The translations under genes and the position numbers were made by a program. This document shows, piece after piece, positions 11,526-23,680 of a stretch of DNA of 64,000 nt. The notes under the pieces are model-generated. The model made no database searches and had not been told where the DNA came from. It saw nothing but the letters and a program-made list of their open reading frames with translations. Within the stretch, counting starts at the first letter, position 1. Each line of letters starts with the position of its first letter. The DNA comes from Enoplolaimus lenunculus. Its lineage: Eukaryota; Nematoda; Enoplea; Enoplida; Thoracostomopsidae. Where the stretch lies: NCBI GenBank assembly GCA_030248215.1, contig JASANG010000880.1:1-64000 (forward strand), read 5' to 3'.

Positions 11526-11816
11526 CAGGGTGCAACCTGAATTTGAAAAAATTAAGGGAAACGGATCCGGAAAGCGAAAAATACATGCCACTGCCACCGA
11601 AAAAAATCATTTTAATTTTCTATTTGCAATATTATTGGTGAAATTACCCTAGGTTGGAGATAGGTATTAACTTTTTTGATGGTATATTTTCGGCGACTGT
11701 CAAGGTTTAATTAAATTTTTACCCTCATTTTTACTATAATATCTTAACCGACCAAAATTAATACCGAAATTTTTAATTCCGGTAAATGCCGGAAGCGGAA
11801 TTCCGGTCGCACCCTG
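11526..11816. mobile_element. hAT-like CCGGTT MITE (291 bp)
   Basis: Begins CAGGGTGCAACCTG, ends CCGGTCGCACCCTG. Flanks ACTGGTTT (11518-11525) and ACTGATTT (11817-11824): an 8-bp TSD with one mismatch. Confidence 0.85.
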
Positions 11817-12012
11817 ACTGATTTACATTATACTTCTTTTGACGCTTTATTCGATGGTAGTAACAATATCTTCAAACTTCAATCTACTATCCCCAAATTT
11901 TGTGAAAACTTTTGTGGCTATTCTAACCCCACGATGGCGCGTCTTTGACGGGGTGCGAGGCGAGATTGACTGGGGTGAAATTTAACGGACTAAAATACAC
12001 GCATTACATTGC

Positions 12013-12808
12013 CTGGCTTCTCCACAGCTTGAAAATTTCCGGCGGGGGGCGTTTCCTGGGGGGGCCCCAGGAGTTTCCTGCGGAGCAGCTAATTTTGCTG
12101 GGAGGCAGTTTTCCTGGGGGCCCCCAGATGATCTGGGGGGTCCTGGGGGGCAGGCTCAAAATTTTGCAAGCCGACTTTTTGGACCATTTTTTCATTCTAG
12201 ATCGTGTTTCCAACTCAACTGAAGATTACTCATCGCTCAACATGACAAAAATTCCGCGCAAACGCTAATAACAATAATTTTAACTAATATTACTGACAAC
12301 TTTACCAGAAGTTGAAAGAAGCACAATTATATAAAATATAGATAATCTATAATTGAAACTGTGATTAACATATATTTTATATATTAGTCACAGCTTCAGT
12401 TTATCATAAGGCTCAGGCGGGTTGAACTTGTTGCTGCAAGGTACTTTCGAATGCTGTATGCCCTGAAACGGTCTTTATATAATTGTGCTTTTTTCAGTTC
12501 ATTATTGAATTGTACTAGTTACTACCGGTATTTGTAACGCTATTAAAAAATTATGATGAGTACTCAGCGTAATATAAAATCACATTTTGCCGAATGTCCG
12601 ACTCAAAAAAAGTCCAAGTCTTTATGTTTTAACATTGAAAATTTTTGGCTTAGAAAAGTCCTGGGGGCCCCCAGCAAAAAAATTTGCTGAGGGGCGGCCG
12701 AAAATTCGCCGGGGGGCCTTTCCTGAGAGCGGCAAAATATTCGCCGGGGGGAAATTGAAAATTTCGAAAAGTGCTGGGGGCCCCCGCCCCCCGCTGTGGA
12801 GAAGCCAG
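12013..12808. mobile_element. G-run-rich MITE, copy 2 (796 bp)
   Basis: Same family as 7,068-7,873, same orientation, colinear throughout. TSD ATTGC at 12008-12012 and 12809-12813. Confidence 0.9.
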
Positions 12809-13090
12809 ATTGCTATATATATTTTGAAATATTGGATCGAAATTAGCCATCCTTCATTTACCCACTGACACCAATCTCAATACATTACAGTTCATCATAA
12901 ATCGCTCCAAAATTCAACATTTCTGAAGACAAAAATTAAAAAATAAGTGAATGAAAGACAGGGATGGGCGGTTTCAGTCTCGGACTCGCTTTTCTTGAGT
13001 CTCGGTGGTTTGCAAATCGAGACCAATGAGGTGGAAAAACGATTAACAATTGCTATTAGCTGAGCTAGTTTGAGTTGATGAAAGGACGTT

Positions 13091-13487
13091 TGCTGCCCCC
13101 AGGAAAGGCCCCCCGGCGAATTTTCGGCCGCCCCCCAGCAAATTTTTTTGCTGGGGGCCACCCAGGACTTTTCTAGGTCAAAAATTTTCAATGTTAAAAC
13201 GTAAAGACCTGGACTTCTTTTGAGGCGGACATTCGGCAAAATATGATTTTATATTACGCTGAGTACTCATATTTTTAAATTTTTAATAGCGTTACAAATA
13301 CCCGTAGTAACTAATACAATTCAATAATGAACTGAAAAAGCACAATTATATAAAGACCGTTTCAGGGCATACAGCATTCGTAAGTACCTTGCAGCAGCAA
13401 GTTCAACCCGCCTGAGCCTTATGATAAATTGAAGCTGTGACTAATATACAAAATATATATTAATCACAGTTTCAATTATAGATTATC
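13091..13487. mobile_element. G-run-rich MITE, truncated inverted copy
   Basis: Reverse-oriented half of the same element: C-run subterminal block at 13,094-13,170, then the AT-rich body to about 13,487. Both terminal repeats are absent, so this is a 5' and 3' truncated relic. Confidence 0.8.
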
Positions 13488-14525
13488 TTGGATGAGTTAG
13501 CTTTAGGTTTACGCTTTCGCTCATGTATGGGGGTGCGGAAATAAACAAGTAAATAAAATTACACAAGGCAAGCAAAGTGAATGAGCTTTTTGCAGAGTTG
13601 ATCACCTAGCAATGTTTTCATTCATATTGGCACTGGCGGTGGCATAATTATAATTCTCTTACGTCCATTTTCATATTTGCGCAACGTCTGTTACAGTTGG
13701 AATTGGAGATAGTTACGTGAAAGTTTTCAATCATTGTGTTTGTACCATCATTCTTAAGTGATGTAAAAAGTAAAAAATAAAAGTCTGGCGGCGATTTACT
13801 AGTTTAATTGTATGAATTAAACTCTAAATCTTAGCAGATAGAAAGTATTCAAAACTTTTGATAGAAAGATCTTCTTTATTTTCGGTCACGGTTACAAATT
13901 AATCGAGACCGGGACCAAAAATAGAATCGGAAGGTCAAAAATTGCCGGAACCGGAACCTAAATTTCAGCTGCACCGTGATGGTAATGTTTCTGAATGATT
14001 GCGCATAAGTTTTGCACCCTCCGCTACTGAAATGTAACACCAATATAACGAAAACAGTTGAATTGGTTGCACATGTACGCTCTTCTGTGTTCGATCTTGA
14101 CAACCGAAGAACATTCAACCAGTCGCTTGATATTGAGGAATGACATCTTTTGAAGCGTTTTGGATGCATGAGCGGAGCGTAGATAATCACACTTCATTTG
14201 CCTGTGTTCGGGTTCGAAAAACGTATGGCGAAACAGCGTAAATAAACGTAGCCAGTATCACAAAATTTCTGTCTTGAACCCACTAGCCCAGTAAGGGCAT
14301 CTTCCTATAGTCCAAATTTGGGGAGGGCGTTTTGGGGGGACAGGCCTGTCCAAATAGGTGGACTGAGCGCAACAAAAATTTTGGGAATGGCGACCTGAGA
14401 TGGGCGCGAACAAAATTTGGAGAGTGCGGCTACCCTCAAATTTTCATTCTTTTAATTTTGCTAAAAATGTACATACATGTGACAACTGTCTTAAATTTGT
14501 ATACATATACACATGCATACGTATA

Positions 14526-14982
14526 CTAACCATATATTTCTGTTATTTCAGATAGTGGGTATGTACTAGTGAATTGAAAAACGACAAGACATGACCCTAC
14601 TTCAATGGAACTGCATTTTCCGTCGACCTCACTCCAAAAGTAACAAAATCTAACGTTTCCTTCGTCACAAATGGTTAAATTGTTGCAAAACAATTTCCTT
14701 TCGTAGTACATAGTTTTTGAAACTGTTCCGAGCGGTACGTACAGTACCGTTTGTAAATCAAAAGTTATACAGCACATTGTTTTCGATTCTGTTTGAACTT
14801 TTTTTGATCCAATCCTTATTCTCCGAACGATTCTAAGATACGACGCAACTGACACAGGATTCTCTTGATCAGACTTGCAATTATCGAAGAAGAGCTGACA
14901 ATCTAGTTTTTTCTTCTTTGGTGTTGGGTTCCACGTAAACTCGGGTGCTACTCTTTTCGAGAGTAACGACTTGAAACTTTAG
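14526..14982 (-). pseudogene. DUF7869-like transposon-associated protein fragment
   Basis: Minus-strand open stretch with ENPVSVASYLRIVRRI, CITFDLQTVLYVPLG, MYYERKLFCNNLTI, YFWSEVDGKCSSIEVGSCL. The order FDLQ-x-VL, YY-x-RKL-x2-NNLTI, YFWSE-x2-G-x2-SSxEV-x-SCL matches, from memory, the DUF7869 proteins that are repetitive in many invertebrates and probably linked to DNA transposons. Only the central part is present; nothing continues the domain on either side. Flanks are unremarkable AT-rich DNA. Confidence 0.5.
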
Positions 14983-15898
14983 GCAGCCTACCAGGACGAG
15001 ATTGAATAAACTCTGCCTAATCTAGCCTAAGAAAACGCTTGCATGCAGTAGGTTTCGGATGCTTTTGGATTCCCAATCACGTTTTTGATCGTAAGCAAAC
15101 ACGAATACATTTTTCACACATGAAGAACTTGCACACTGGACGTTTCCGCCATTTTCACTAGGGATATTACAACGATACGAATCTTCATGATAAGCATCCT
15201 TTGTTAATACTGAGGCACTCGTCTCGGTCTCTGTAGGTTGGGTCTCGTTCTCGGTCTAGCTTTTTTTACCGAGACCGCCCATCCCTGGTCCACATTGCTC
15301 TTAATTGCCCTAAGAAAACTGCCCACTGAAAAACTTAAATTTCGGACATATATATGTCATATTGGGCCTTTACTCAGAGTGGCGATAAAACATATCTAAC
15401 TCATTTTTAACATTGCGTGTAATAAGGTGAGTCGTCAAATTTTAGGTACTTTGCCCGTGGACGAGTTTTAACGTATCACAGAAATAGTTCAGGCAGCCCA
15501 GAGTGAAGATCGAAATCGTGGCTGTTGATTGTTGTTGTTTGAATGTTTTTAACGTTTACTGCTAGCTGGTACGCAGGACGGCATCTGATTCAGTAGCTGC
15601 GCAGCTTGAAGCGTCATCGTCTTCACCAGAAGCACACGATTTAAGACTTCCTTCCTCAAAGTTTTCAGCCTTGAGAATTATTGGACCGTCATCATCAATA
15701 GCCCTATCTAGTGGGGCTAAAAATTTCAGGAGGGGTATAAAATATTATCAATGACTTAAAAAGCAAGGTTAAAAAATTTATAAGAGGAGCCAAAATTTTT
15801 CAAGGGGGTTTGATTTCCTCCGCCTTGGCTACGGACCCGGTAACCATTATTCGAAACCATTGAACAGGTCAAATTCGTTTGTTTTAACCCCACCGAAA

Positions 15899-16679
15899 CT
15901 GGCTTCTCCACAGCTTGAAAATTTCCGCCGGGGGGCGTTTCCTGGGGGGCCCCCAGGAGTTTTCTGGGGGGCAGCTAATTTTGCTGGGGGGCTGTTTTCC
16001 TGGGGGCCCCCCAGATGATCTGGGGGGTCCTGGGGGGCAGGCCCAAAATTTTGCAAGCCGACTTTTTGGACCATTTTTTATTCTAGTTGTGTTACCAACT
16101 CAACTGAAGATTACTCATCGCTCAACATGACAAAAATACCCCGCAAACGCTAATAACAATAATTTTAACTAATATTACTGACAACATTACCAGAAGTTGA
16201 AAGAAGCACAATTATATAAAATATAGATAATCTATAATTGAAACTGTGATTAACATATATTTTATATATTAGTCACAGCTTCAGTTTATCATAAGGCTCA
16301 GGCGGGTTGAACTTGTTGTTGCAAGGTACTTTCGAATGCTGTATGCCCTGAAACGGTCTTTATATAATTGTGCTTTTTCAGTTCATTATTGAATTGTACT
16401 AGTTACTACCGGTATTTGTAACGCTATTAAAAAATTATGAGTACTTAGCGTAACATAAAATCACATTTTGCCGAATGTCCGCCGCAAAAAAAGTCCAGGT
16501 CTTTATGTTTTAACATTGAAAATTTTTGGCTTAGAAAAGTTCTGGGGGGCCCCAGCAAAAAAATTTGCTGGGGGGCGGCCGAAAATTCGCCGGGGGGCCT
16601 TTCCTGGGGGCGGCAAAATTTTCGCCGGGGAAAATGAAAATTTCGAAAAGTGCTGGGCCCCCCGCCGTGGAGAAGCCAG
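15899..16679. mobile_element. G-run-rich MITE, copy 3 (781 bp)
   Basis: Same family and orientation. The flanking repeat is CCGAAA at 15893-15898 and 16680-16685, one base longer than in the other two copies. Confidence 0.9.
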
Positions 16680-16689
16680 CCGAAACGAT

Positions 16690-16918
16690 GCCTGTAAGCA
16701 TGTGAGACATGCTTGTCCTAGTGCATATGCAACAAATGCAATGCACATTGCGTTGTACGGTCGACACATATAGTCGACGAAAAATGCAGTTGGAGAGGCG
16801 GGCTACGTGGCGCAGTGGTAGAGTGCTCGCTTAAGGATCCATAGGCTGATAGTTCGATCCCCGCTCTAGCCAGCTTTTCCAGCTGTTTGGTAGAAAGGTC
16901 TGATATCCCTCAGTTCCA
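16690..16918 (+). mobile_element. tRNA-derived SINE-like repeat
   Basis: Left part contains AAGCATGTGAGACATGCTTG and ACGGTCGACACATATAGTCG; at 16,801-16,872 a tRNA-like segment GGCTACGTGGCGCAGTGGTA ... GTTCGATCCCC ... AGCC; then CCAGCTGTTTGGTAGAAAGG. The T-stem does not pair and the anticodon loop is 8 nt, so not a functional tRNA. A reverse copy lies at 37,487-37,727. Confidence 0.75.
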
Positions 16919-17778
16919 ACCTAGACTGACAATGCCAACTGCCGCAAAAGAACAAACGAACTCATTTGTAATACAACCATTTGTTGCAAACGCCCTACTG
17001 GATGAGTACGGTAACCCTGTGGCGTCCAGAACAAAAACCACGTGGGGGAGAGGTAGATTGTGAAGCTGATACCGATGCGCGATCAACAAATCCTTACACG
17101 ATAAAACAAAATCTTCAGCCATTGCAATAAAAATATAAAATTGTCCACCAAGTTTACAAGCTACGTGTAGAAATTAGATCTTTGAAAATTGCAGTCCTCG
17201 TTTCTGCGAACAGCGCTTTAGAGAAGGTAAAAAAACATGTGTTATTTAGTTATACATACTACAGAATTTCCCGCACCACTAGCTAAATCAATTTTTCGTC
17301 TTTTGATTTTGTGCTAAAAATGCGGTTCTAAGATGGTTCAAAAAGTGTATGCATATACGACAACAACAGCAACGGTAACTATGATATATTGAAGCATGTT
17401 TTTATCCTATATATAATGACAGAAAAGTTCGCGAATGTTGCGAGCTAGAGAACCAGACAGCTTTTTTGTTTAATAGATCAAAGGCAATCTCTGAATTTTG
17501 GGAAAAATAATCTCGGGCTCTCATTGATGAAACATCATCACCGAGCCGAGCGAGCAACCGATCGTGGTTTACACTAGATGTGAGGTTCCCCCTGTGTTTG
17601 TTTATAGGTTGGTGAATGTAGGTGGCTCTGCCACACTTAAACCTTTTTCAAACTAAAAACTAAAATATAAAATAAAACCTTAAACTAAAACCACACCCTA
17701 AGGGAGTCCCTGGCTCCACCTAGTCTCTCTTAGAACTTAAGTTAGGCTTAGGCGTGGCTACAAGGCGTAGAAATTGTT
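16919..17778. other. No feature recognised
   Basis: AT-rich, unique-looking DNA between the SINE-like repeat and the long-TIR element. Short frames only, none with recognisable domains. The segment 17,610-17,760 has an AACTAAAA-rich stretch bounded by TAGGTGG and CCACCTA, possibly a small uncharacterised MITE. Confidence 0.4.
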
Positions 17779-19516
17779 ATGCGTCATTCATTTTATCGTG
17801 TGCCCGCCGTGTGGAAAATTGACGCAACCATTTCCAAGTACGGTTTTGAAAAACGCTTCAAGAAGGAAATTTAATTTGAAAAAATTGGTCTAGTGGGAAA
17901 TTGAGACAATTTACAAACCGTACTTGTAAATTGAAATGATATTTTGAGTGTCGATTTCCCAATGGGGAATTTAAATAGGACAGCAGTAGGAAATCGAGAC
18001 ATTTTTAAAACTTAAATAGGAAATTGATAAGCTAAATTTGCTGTCAAAAAGGAAATTGAAAAGTCACCAAAACTGCAGTGGGAAATGGGCACCCAAATTT
18101 CATTTTTAATTTCCCTCACGGTAGTTGAAAATCAGCAGGGCAGTGGGAAATTGAAAAAATCATAAAAGCGGAAACACTGCTGTAGGTACATGACCTTTGA
18201 ACTAATCGGTGCAATAATTCGCTTTCAACTATGACGGCAGGCGTTTTCGACGTCGGAAGTGAAAGAAAGATTTGGGTGGGATAACCGATCACTCAGACAA
18301 GGAATGAGTTTTTTCCATTTTTCCATTTTTTCCGGTCATAATTTTTTTCCGGAAAAAACAATCCAGGGGCGGTAACCGTAGCCCTAAGTCTAAATCTTAG
18401 CCTAAGAAGCACTAAGTATAGGAAAAAGTGGCTGACGTTTAGGGGGCGTGATGTCTGAAGTAATTGAGCCCAATTCTCGATCATGGTTCTTAGTTCTGTA
18501 AACGCCTGTGAAGTCTGTCTGGTATACATTTACGTAGCAGGGTGCAACCGGAGGTGAAAAATACCGGAGCCGGAGCCACAGGTGGGGCGAAATTATGTAG
18601 TAAAAATGATGGCTAATTAGTTAATTTTAGCCAATATCTGCAATATGTTGTTAAGTTGTTTGGTTTTATGTTGATTTTTTGAAAAGTGACAGAAGTCAAT
18701 CGAAACGAACTAAACAGATAATTTTTGCTAAATTATGCAAAACTATTAACACTAATAAATCTTCGCTCGTTTCGTCTATATTCTTAATTAGAGTAGACAC
18801 GTTCGGACATAGTAAGTTCAACGTGACTATATGCGGTTTCAGTTTGCGGGGGATACCAATTGTAATCACCAATCCTTGAATCAATATACCGTCGTACTCC
18901 ATAAAAAGTAACTCCAATGTGCGCAAAAAAATTGCTGTTCCAATTTTAAACCCAACCTCAGTAAAACTGGTAGCACAAGAAACTTGACCCCAAGCGTCGA
19001 ATGACCACTAACGTCAAGATATTCAAAATTTCAATCGCACAACTTCAACCTTGCGACTTGGGTGGCCCATCAAACGTCATTTCTAGAAACTCTCATCCTA
19101 ACCTTCTATTTGAACTTTGAGTTGTAAAATTTCATCCTTTTAGGGGACAATATCACAATTGAAATTGTAAACTGTAAATTCAATTTTCGATAAGAGGGAC
19201 AATATCATTTAATTGCTAAACGTTATGCTTCTCTTTCAATTTCCACTTTGGTAATTGAAGTGTCAAGGCAAAGCGGAAATTGAATTTGGAAAATGGCGCA
19301 ATTTCCCATTGCCCTTGTTTAAAAAAGCGCTAGTGGTAAATTGAAGATCAAATAATGCTATCAATTAACTACTTGAGTTTGAAAAATCGATAGCTGTGGG
19401 AAATTGAAACAGTTTTGAAATTCCATTTCCTTTTTGAAGCGTTTTTCAAAACCGTACTTGGAAATGGTTGCGTCAATTTTCCACACGGCGAGCACACATT
19501 AAAATGGATGACGCAT
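17779..19516. mobile_element. 1.74-kb element with long terminal inverted repeats
   Basis: Both ends carry ATGCGTCAT, GTGTGC, CGCCGTGTGGAAAATTGACG and the AACCATTTCCAAGTACGGTT block in inverted order, about 100 bp of matching arm. Subterminal regions repeat GTGGGAAATTGA-like units. The middle (about 18,190-19,000) is unrelated AT-rich DNA with a CCGGTT-family fragment near 18,540. No transposase frame. Confidence 0.8.
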
Positions 19517-20059
19517 TAAATCGATGTTATGGCGGCTGTGTCCGCAATGTCGGACTTACCTGGGCCCTGCGTGGCCGTAAAATGTCGTTGATTAATTGTG
19601 CATATGCTGTTGGCTATTTTTGCGATTAACGACATAGCTAGGCTATGTCAGCACCAAAATGGTGCTTTATGAGTGGCTCGGAAATAACGTTATTGTTGTT
19701 GTTGTTGTAGTGTGTTGTGGCAGGACATGGATCAGGATGTGTGGCTCTGGACCTCAAATGCATAGCGGACACACAATTGTGGGTGTCGGCGAAATGCAAA
19801 TGAGGTCGAGACGCAAACAGGGGTAGCCAGGACCGGAATCATTCTAATAGTCATCGCTGGTAGAAAACGGTGAATCTTTCACTTTTGGGTGTATTGTTAC
19901 ATTTACGGTTTTTACGTGGAACTTCTGCAACTTGGATAGGACGGACATATTTGTAAGTAAGGACTTAGTTGAATTCGGTTAACGATTGTCATGGAGGCTG
20001 AAGGATGTGAAGGAAATCAGGCATTACGGATACAGGTGTATTGCGCAGGGCGCAGGAAT
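19517..20059. other. No gene seen left of the hairpin array
   Basis: Unique-looking sequence of higher GC than its surroundings, with a GTTGTTGTT run at about 19,694. No frame with a domain. Confidence 0.4.
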
Positions 20060-20283
20060 TTACCCAGTATTGGATACTGGCGTTATGTGCTAAAAAGGAA
20101 CTTGGGGATAAACCGGAGAACCTGGGAAAAGTAGTCTAATAAGTCTAACGGGTTAGACTTATTATTCTACAACGGCTGGGCCAAATCTAACGGGGTTAGA
20201 TTGGTCGGAAATTTGGTGCAACTCTAACGGGGTTAGAGTGCGCGGTTTAACAGGGTGTAATTCTAACGGGGTTAGAATTGCAC
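20060..20283. repeat. Array of hairpins sharing TCTAAC-GGG-GTTAGA
   Basis: Four stem-loops at 20138-20163, 20184-20202, 20221-20239 and 20255-20283. The inner TCTAAC/GTTAGA and GG(G) loop are constant; the outer stems differ (AATAAG, AA, AC, GTGTAAT) but each stays self-complementary. A fifth, different hairpin CCAGTATTGGATACTGG precedes them at about 20,060. Function unknown. Confidence 0.85.
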
Positions 20284-21079
20284 GGATTCTGGAAAAACGG
20301 CAAAAATATTAGTAACGGTAAAGCCAGTGGCTGGACTAAAATAGATTCAGGCGTCGGCTTTAAGGATTCCGGATCAGGCTGCAAGTTAAATTACATAACC
20401 TGTGATTTGCTTGTAATACTTGGTGTTGTACAGGATTTGGGAGGGTTCAATAAACATTTACCGGCCGCGTTTACTAAATCAGAGCGATAAGCGGACATCG
20501 AGGAAAGAACGTAACAGGAGATACAGGATACAGGGCTTGAGCTAAAATCACGAACTTCTCACAGTGAAGACCATTCCTGTACGCAGAATATACAATGCTA
20601 GAGTTTATCGAATATATATTAGCAGTAAAAAGTTTCCTCAAGACGACTACAGGAAAGCATATCTGGAATCAAAAGCTTACTCATAGCATAAAAAACTATC
20701 GGAAGTTCTGTTGTTCCTGTTCGGATAGGGAAACGGAAACGGACACCGATTCTTCAAATAGCAAATTGCAGATGGATATCTGGTTTTAACCGTGACTGCA
20801 AATATTCACCAACCTGCCGAGTGACAGTATTGAACACTGTTCGAAACACTCATTCGGCAAAGAAAATCCAAAATTTTTTGGGAAAACGCCTGCTGGCGGG
20901 CATTTAAGAAAAAAAAACAGCGGAGTACTCGTGCTAATGCTATTTTGGGTTTGACTTCAGGCTGGCTTGCGTAGATCAAAGCGCAATCATACATAAAATT
21001 GATCCTAATCACATCAGTGACCACAACCTCCCGATGCGTGCGGTTGTACTCTTTTTCATCCAACTACGAAACGCGTGCC
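20284..21079. other. No gene seen right of the hairpin array
   Basis: Unique-looking, moderate GC up to about 20,600 then AT-rich. Short frames only. Confidence 0.4.
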
Positions 21080-21292
21080 GGCCCATGTATAGAACAGGTC
21101 TGGAACAGCATAGTATAAGCATATTCCTTTTAAGCCTAAGCCTAAGTCTAAGCGTAAGGATGAACTTATTACTAAGCCTAAACCTAACACTAAGCCTTAA
21201 AGCCTAAGCAAAAAAGTTAGTCCAAAGCTTAAATTGACTCTACTACAACCCGTCGGGAAATGCTCCAAGCTTGCTCTATATGTACACGGGCC
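21080..21292. mobile_element. TTAGGC-bearing MITE
   Basis: Starts GGCCCATGTATAGAACAGG, ends with the complement (GTACACGGGCC). The interior has degenerate CCTAAG runs (the complement of TTAGGC) followed by the family's AAGCTTAA segment. Confidence 0.75.
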
Positions 21293-22318
21293 CGTGTGCC
21301 CATAGACAGGGGGGATCCAGGGCAGTTCAGTCCGCTAGAATATTTTAACCCTGTTTGTAAGTGAACAAACCCTTGTATGCCTCTCCTGATAGTTCCGCGC
21401 TGCCTGTGGCCATGGGCTGGAAAACAAAATACATACCCGCAGTTTGTAAAACTGAACAAAAGTGCAGTACCCAATGGAAACGCAAAATAAATATCAGCCC
21501 TCTAATCCGGTCCGAAGGACCATTTCGGTTTTTGACCGATAATGCAGTTCTGAATGCTATTGGCACAAAAATAGGCAGCGACACGGTATACAGTGCTATT
21601 GTTAAAAACGGCAAATTTTTAAACAATGAAAATATTTATTTGTTTAACAGCAACTACCTTTACGACGAATATATGTAACTCTCAAAAACAACTCAAAAAT
21701 CAATTCATACTGGTGTCAAATTCATTCGTTAAAAGGAATTGTTACTGGCCAAAAAATAAAGTGACAGAATCGCCAAGCAGTAATTGTCAAAGACAGTTCC
21801 AGTTGTATAATATGAAGCTGCATTTGTCACGACAATGGATACATGCAGTTGATTTACGTACTGCCAGGTACAATTAAACACCGCATTGAGACCATCAAGT
21901 TTTACTTGGTTTTCGAGTCGGACAAAATCGTCCTGGCCGCCCCGCACCGTTTCTGGTTCCACAAAGCTTCAGATCGATTCGCAACCATTCGTAAACTGAT
22001 AGATATCCAGTACTGTAACTATCCGTTGAATTAAACGTTTGTCTTGTGTCAATAGCTTGAGCGATCATGCTTGGTTATACTTAGGGATGTACTTTCAAAA
22101 CTTAAATATGCTTTAAACTTTGGAACTCAACTGTATTTGGTGCTGCAGTATATAATTCATGCAGTACAATTTGGGATAAGTGACCCTTATTGACTCTAGT
22201 TAGGGTTTAAGGACTCTATCCGCTTACGGACTCTTATTAGGGATACGGACTCGTATTGATTCGGACTCAAAATGGTTACCCCCCTCATATTCATCTCTTA
22301 TTCGAGACACTACAGTAT

Positions 22319-23146
22319 GACAAGAGTAGAAAACAAAAGCAATAAATTCAAAAATTAGCGAACTGAAAAATGCTTTAAGATTTCAATATTTTAGACTCTC
22401 TTTGCCAAAAAGCAATTCTTGTTAATGTTATTCCAATTTGGGTTGCAAATTTTAGAAGCAACTTAATATATTCGCAAAATACGACCAAAGTTATATGCCC
22501 ACTAAACTCGATTCTATTTTATAATTTTCACCCAGTTCGCTAATTTTTGAATTTGTGACTTCAGTTTCCTACTATTAATGCTAGTCAAAGTGATTGTAAA
22601 ATTTGCAACCCAGGATAGCTATTAACGCGGTATGTCTAGTATTCTTACGAATTTTCTTAGCTCTAAATTTTAGCCTTCATATTATCCCAAACGGAACAAT
22701 ACTCATCTGAAATTAAATCGTTTTAAGAACCGATACATAGTTTAAAATTGACATAAAAGTGGAGAGAACACGTTTAGAACAAAAAAATTTTTACTTTGAA
22801 CTTTGTATCTCAACAAAAATTACTTTAACTAATTTGGATACCACACATATAAATCATCAGGAACGCTGCCTAAAATGCGTATGTTGGGCGTTTCAGATTT
22901 AATAATATACTAGTCAGTCGATTTTGCCCAATGTGCAAAAGTTAGATAACGCACAAGAGTAACCGAAAATACGTATGTGGAGCTCTCCAGCTTTAATAAT
23001 TAAGAGTCTGCCAGCTGTGCGCAATGCGCAAAGCTGCGCAAGCATAAATATTTCCGTGCAAATTTTCTTTTCATAGAATAAAGAACATTCTCACGTGTAT
23101 TTCCGGAGAAATTTTTGTTAACAAAGTAATGCTGGACATTTGCCCA
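22319..23146. other. AT-rich spacer without recognised feature
   Basis: Low-GC sequence; two loosely similar pieces (about 22,860-22,930 and 22,965-23,040) share TTTAATAAT and TGTGCAAAG/TGCGCAAAG motifs, perhaps a decayed duplication. No coding signal. Confidence 0.4.
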
Positions 23147-23233
23147 ATATATATGTATATGTATATGTATATAGATATATATATATATATATATATATGC
23201 AATATATATATATATATATATATGTTATATATG
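23147..23233. repeat. AT dinucleotide microsatellite
   Basis: Long (TA)n with occasional GTATATG interruptions. Confidence 0.95.
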
Positions 23234-23479
23234 TGCAGGAGAAAGTAATAAAGCACTGAGTATGTGTGGCACCTTCACTTCGGGCGGTCATACGTTTGCG
23301 CACATTTAATGCCAAATTCTATAAGGCGCTACTTCCCAAACGTGTTTTTGGCACGCAATACAGCAACTATAACCAGCATTGATTAAGCCTAATTCTAGGA
23401 TCACCTGGCTTCATACTATTTACGTCCAATATACTCTGTTTTAGTTGCGGTTTATAAAAGTTTGCCAAAATTAAGAATG

Positions 23480-23680
23480 AACCCTTTCTCACATGACTAT
23501 AATTATCAGTTTCATCTGAGAATTAAATTTGAAGGCAAAATTTGAATCCCAGTCTCGCTGGTGGGAGGCATTTACGAAGAGCACTCAACTACATGGGCCA
23601 AATGTTCAAGCTAGAGGGAATACTCACGTTTTTTGTGGAGATTTTACACAGCACATACATGTAAGAATTGTTAACCGGTA
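23480..23680. mobile_element. piggyBac-like MITE fragment
   Basis: Left end ACCCTTTCTCACATGA, then the inverted tRNA-like core (CTGGTGGGAGGCATTTACG) and the AATTGTTAAC segment near 23,672; the far end is missing. More decayed relatives: 40,130-40,280 with 40,745-40,865, 52,690-52,790, and 61,445-61,692. Confidence 0.7.

Noticed and set aside
16801-16872. Functional tRNA gene
   Set aside because: T-stem does not pair, anticodon loop is oversized, and the segment is part of a dispersed repeat.
20138-20283. TCTAAC..GTTAGA hairpins as integron attC-like sites (RYYYAAC / GTTRRRY)
   Set aside because: Only the seven-base core pattern matches; the long attC body is absent, the host is an animal, and there is no integrase.
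21361-21877. Overlapping plus-strand frames of 80-105 codons as a gene
   Set aside because: No domain, no splice-supported continuation, and frames on both strands; coding bias not evident.
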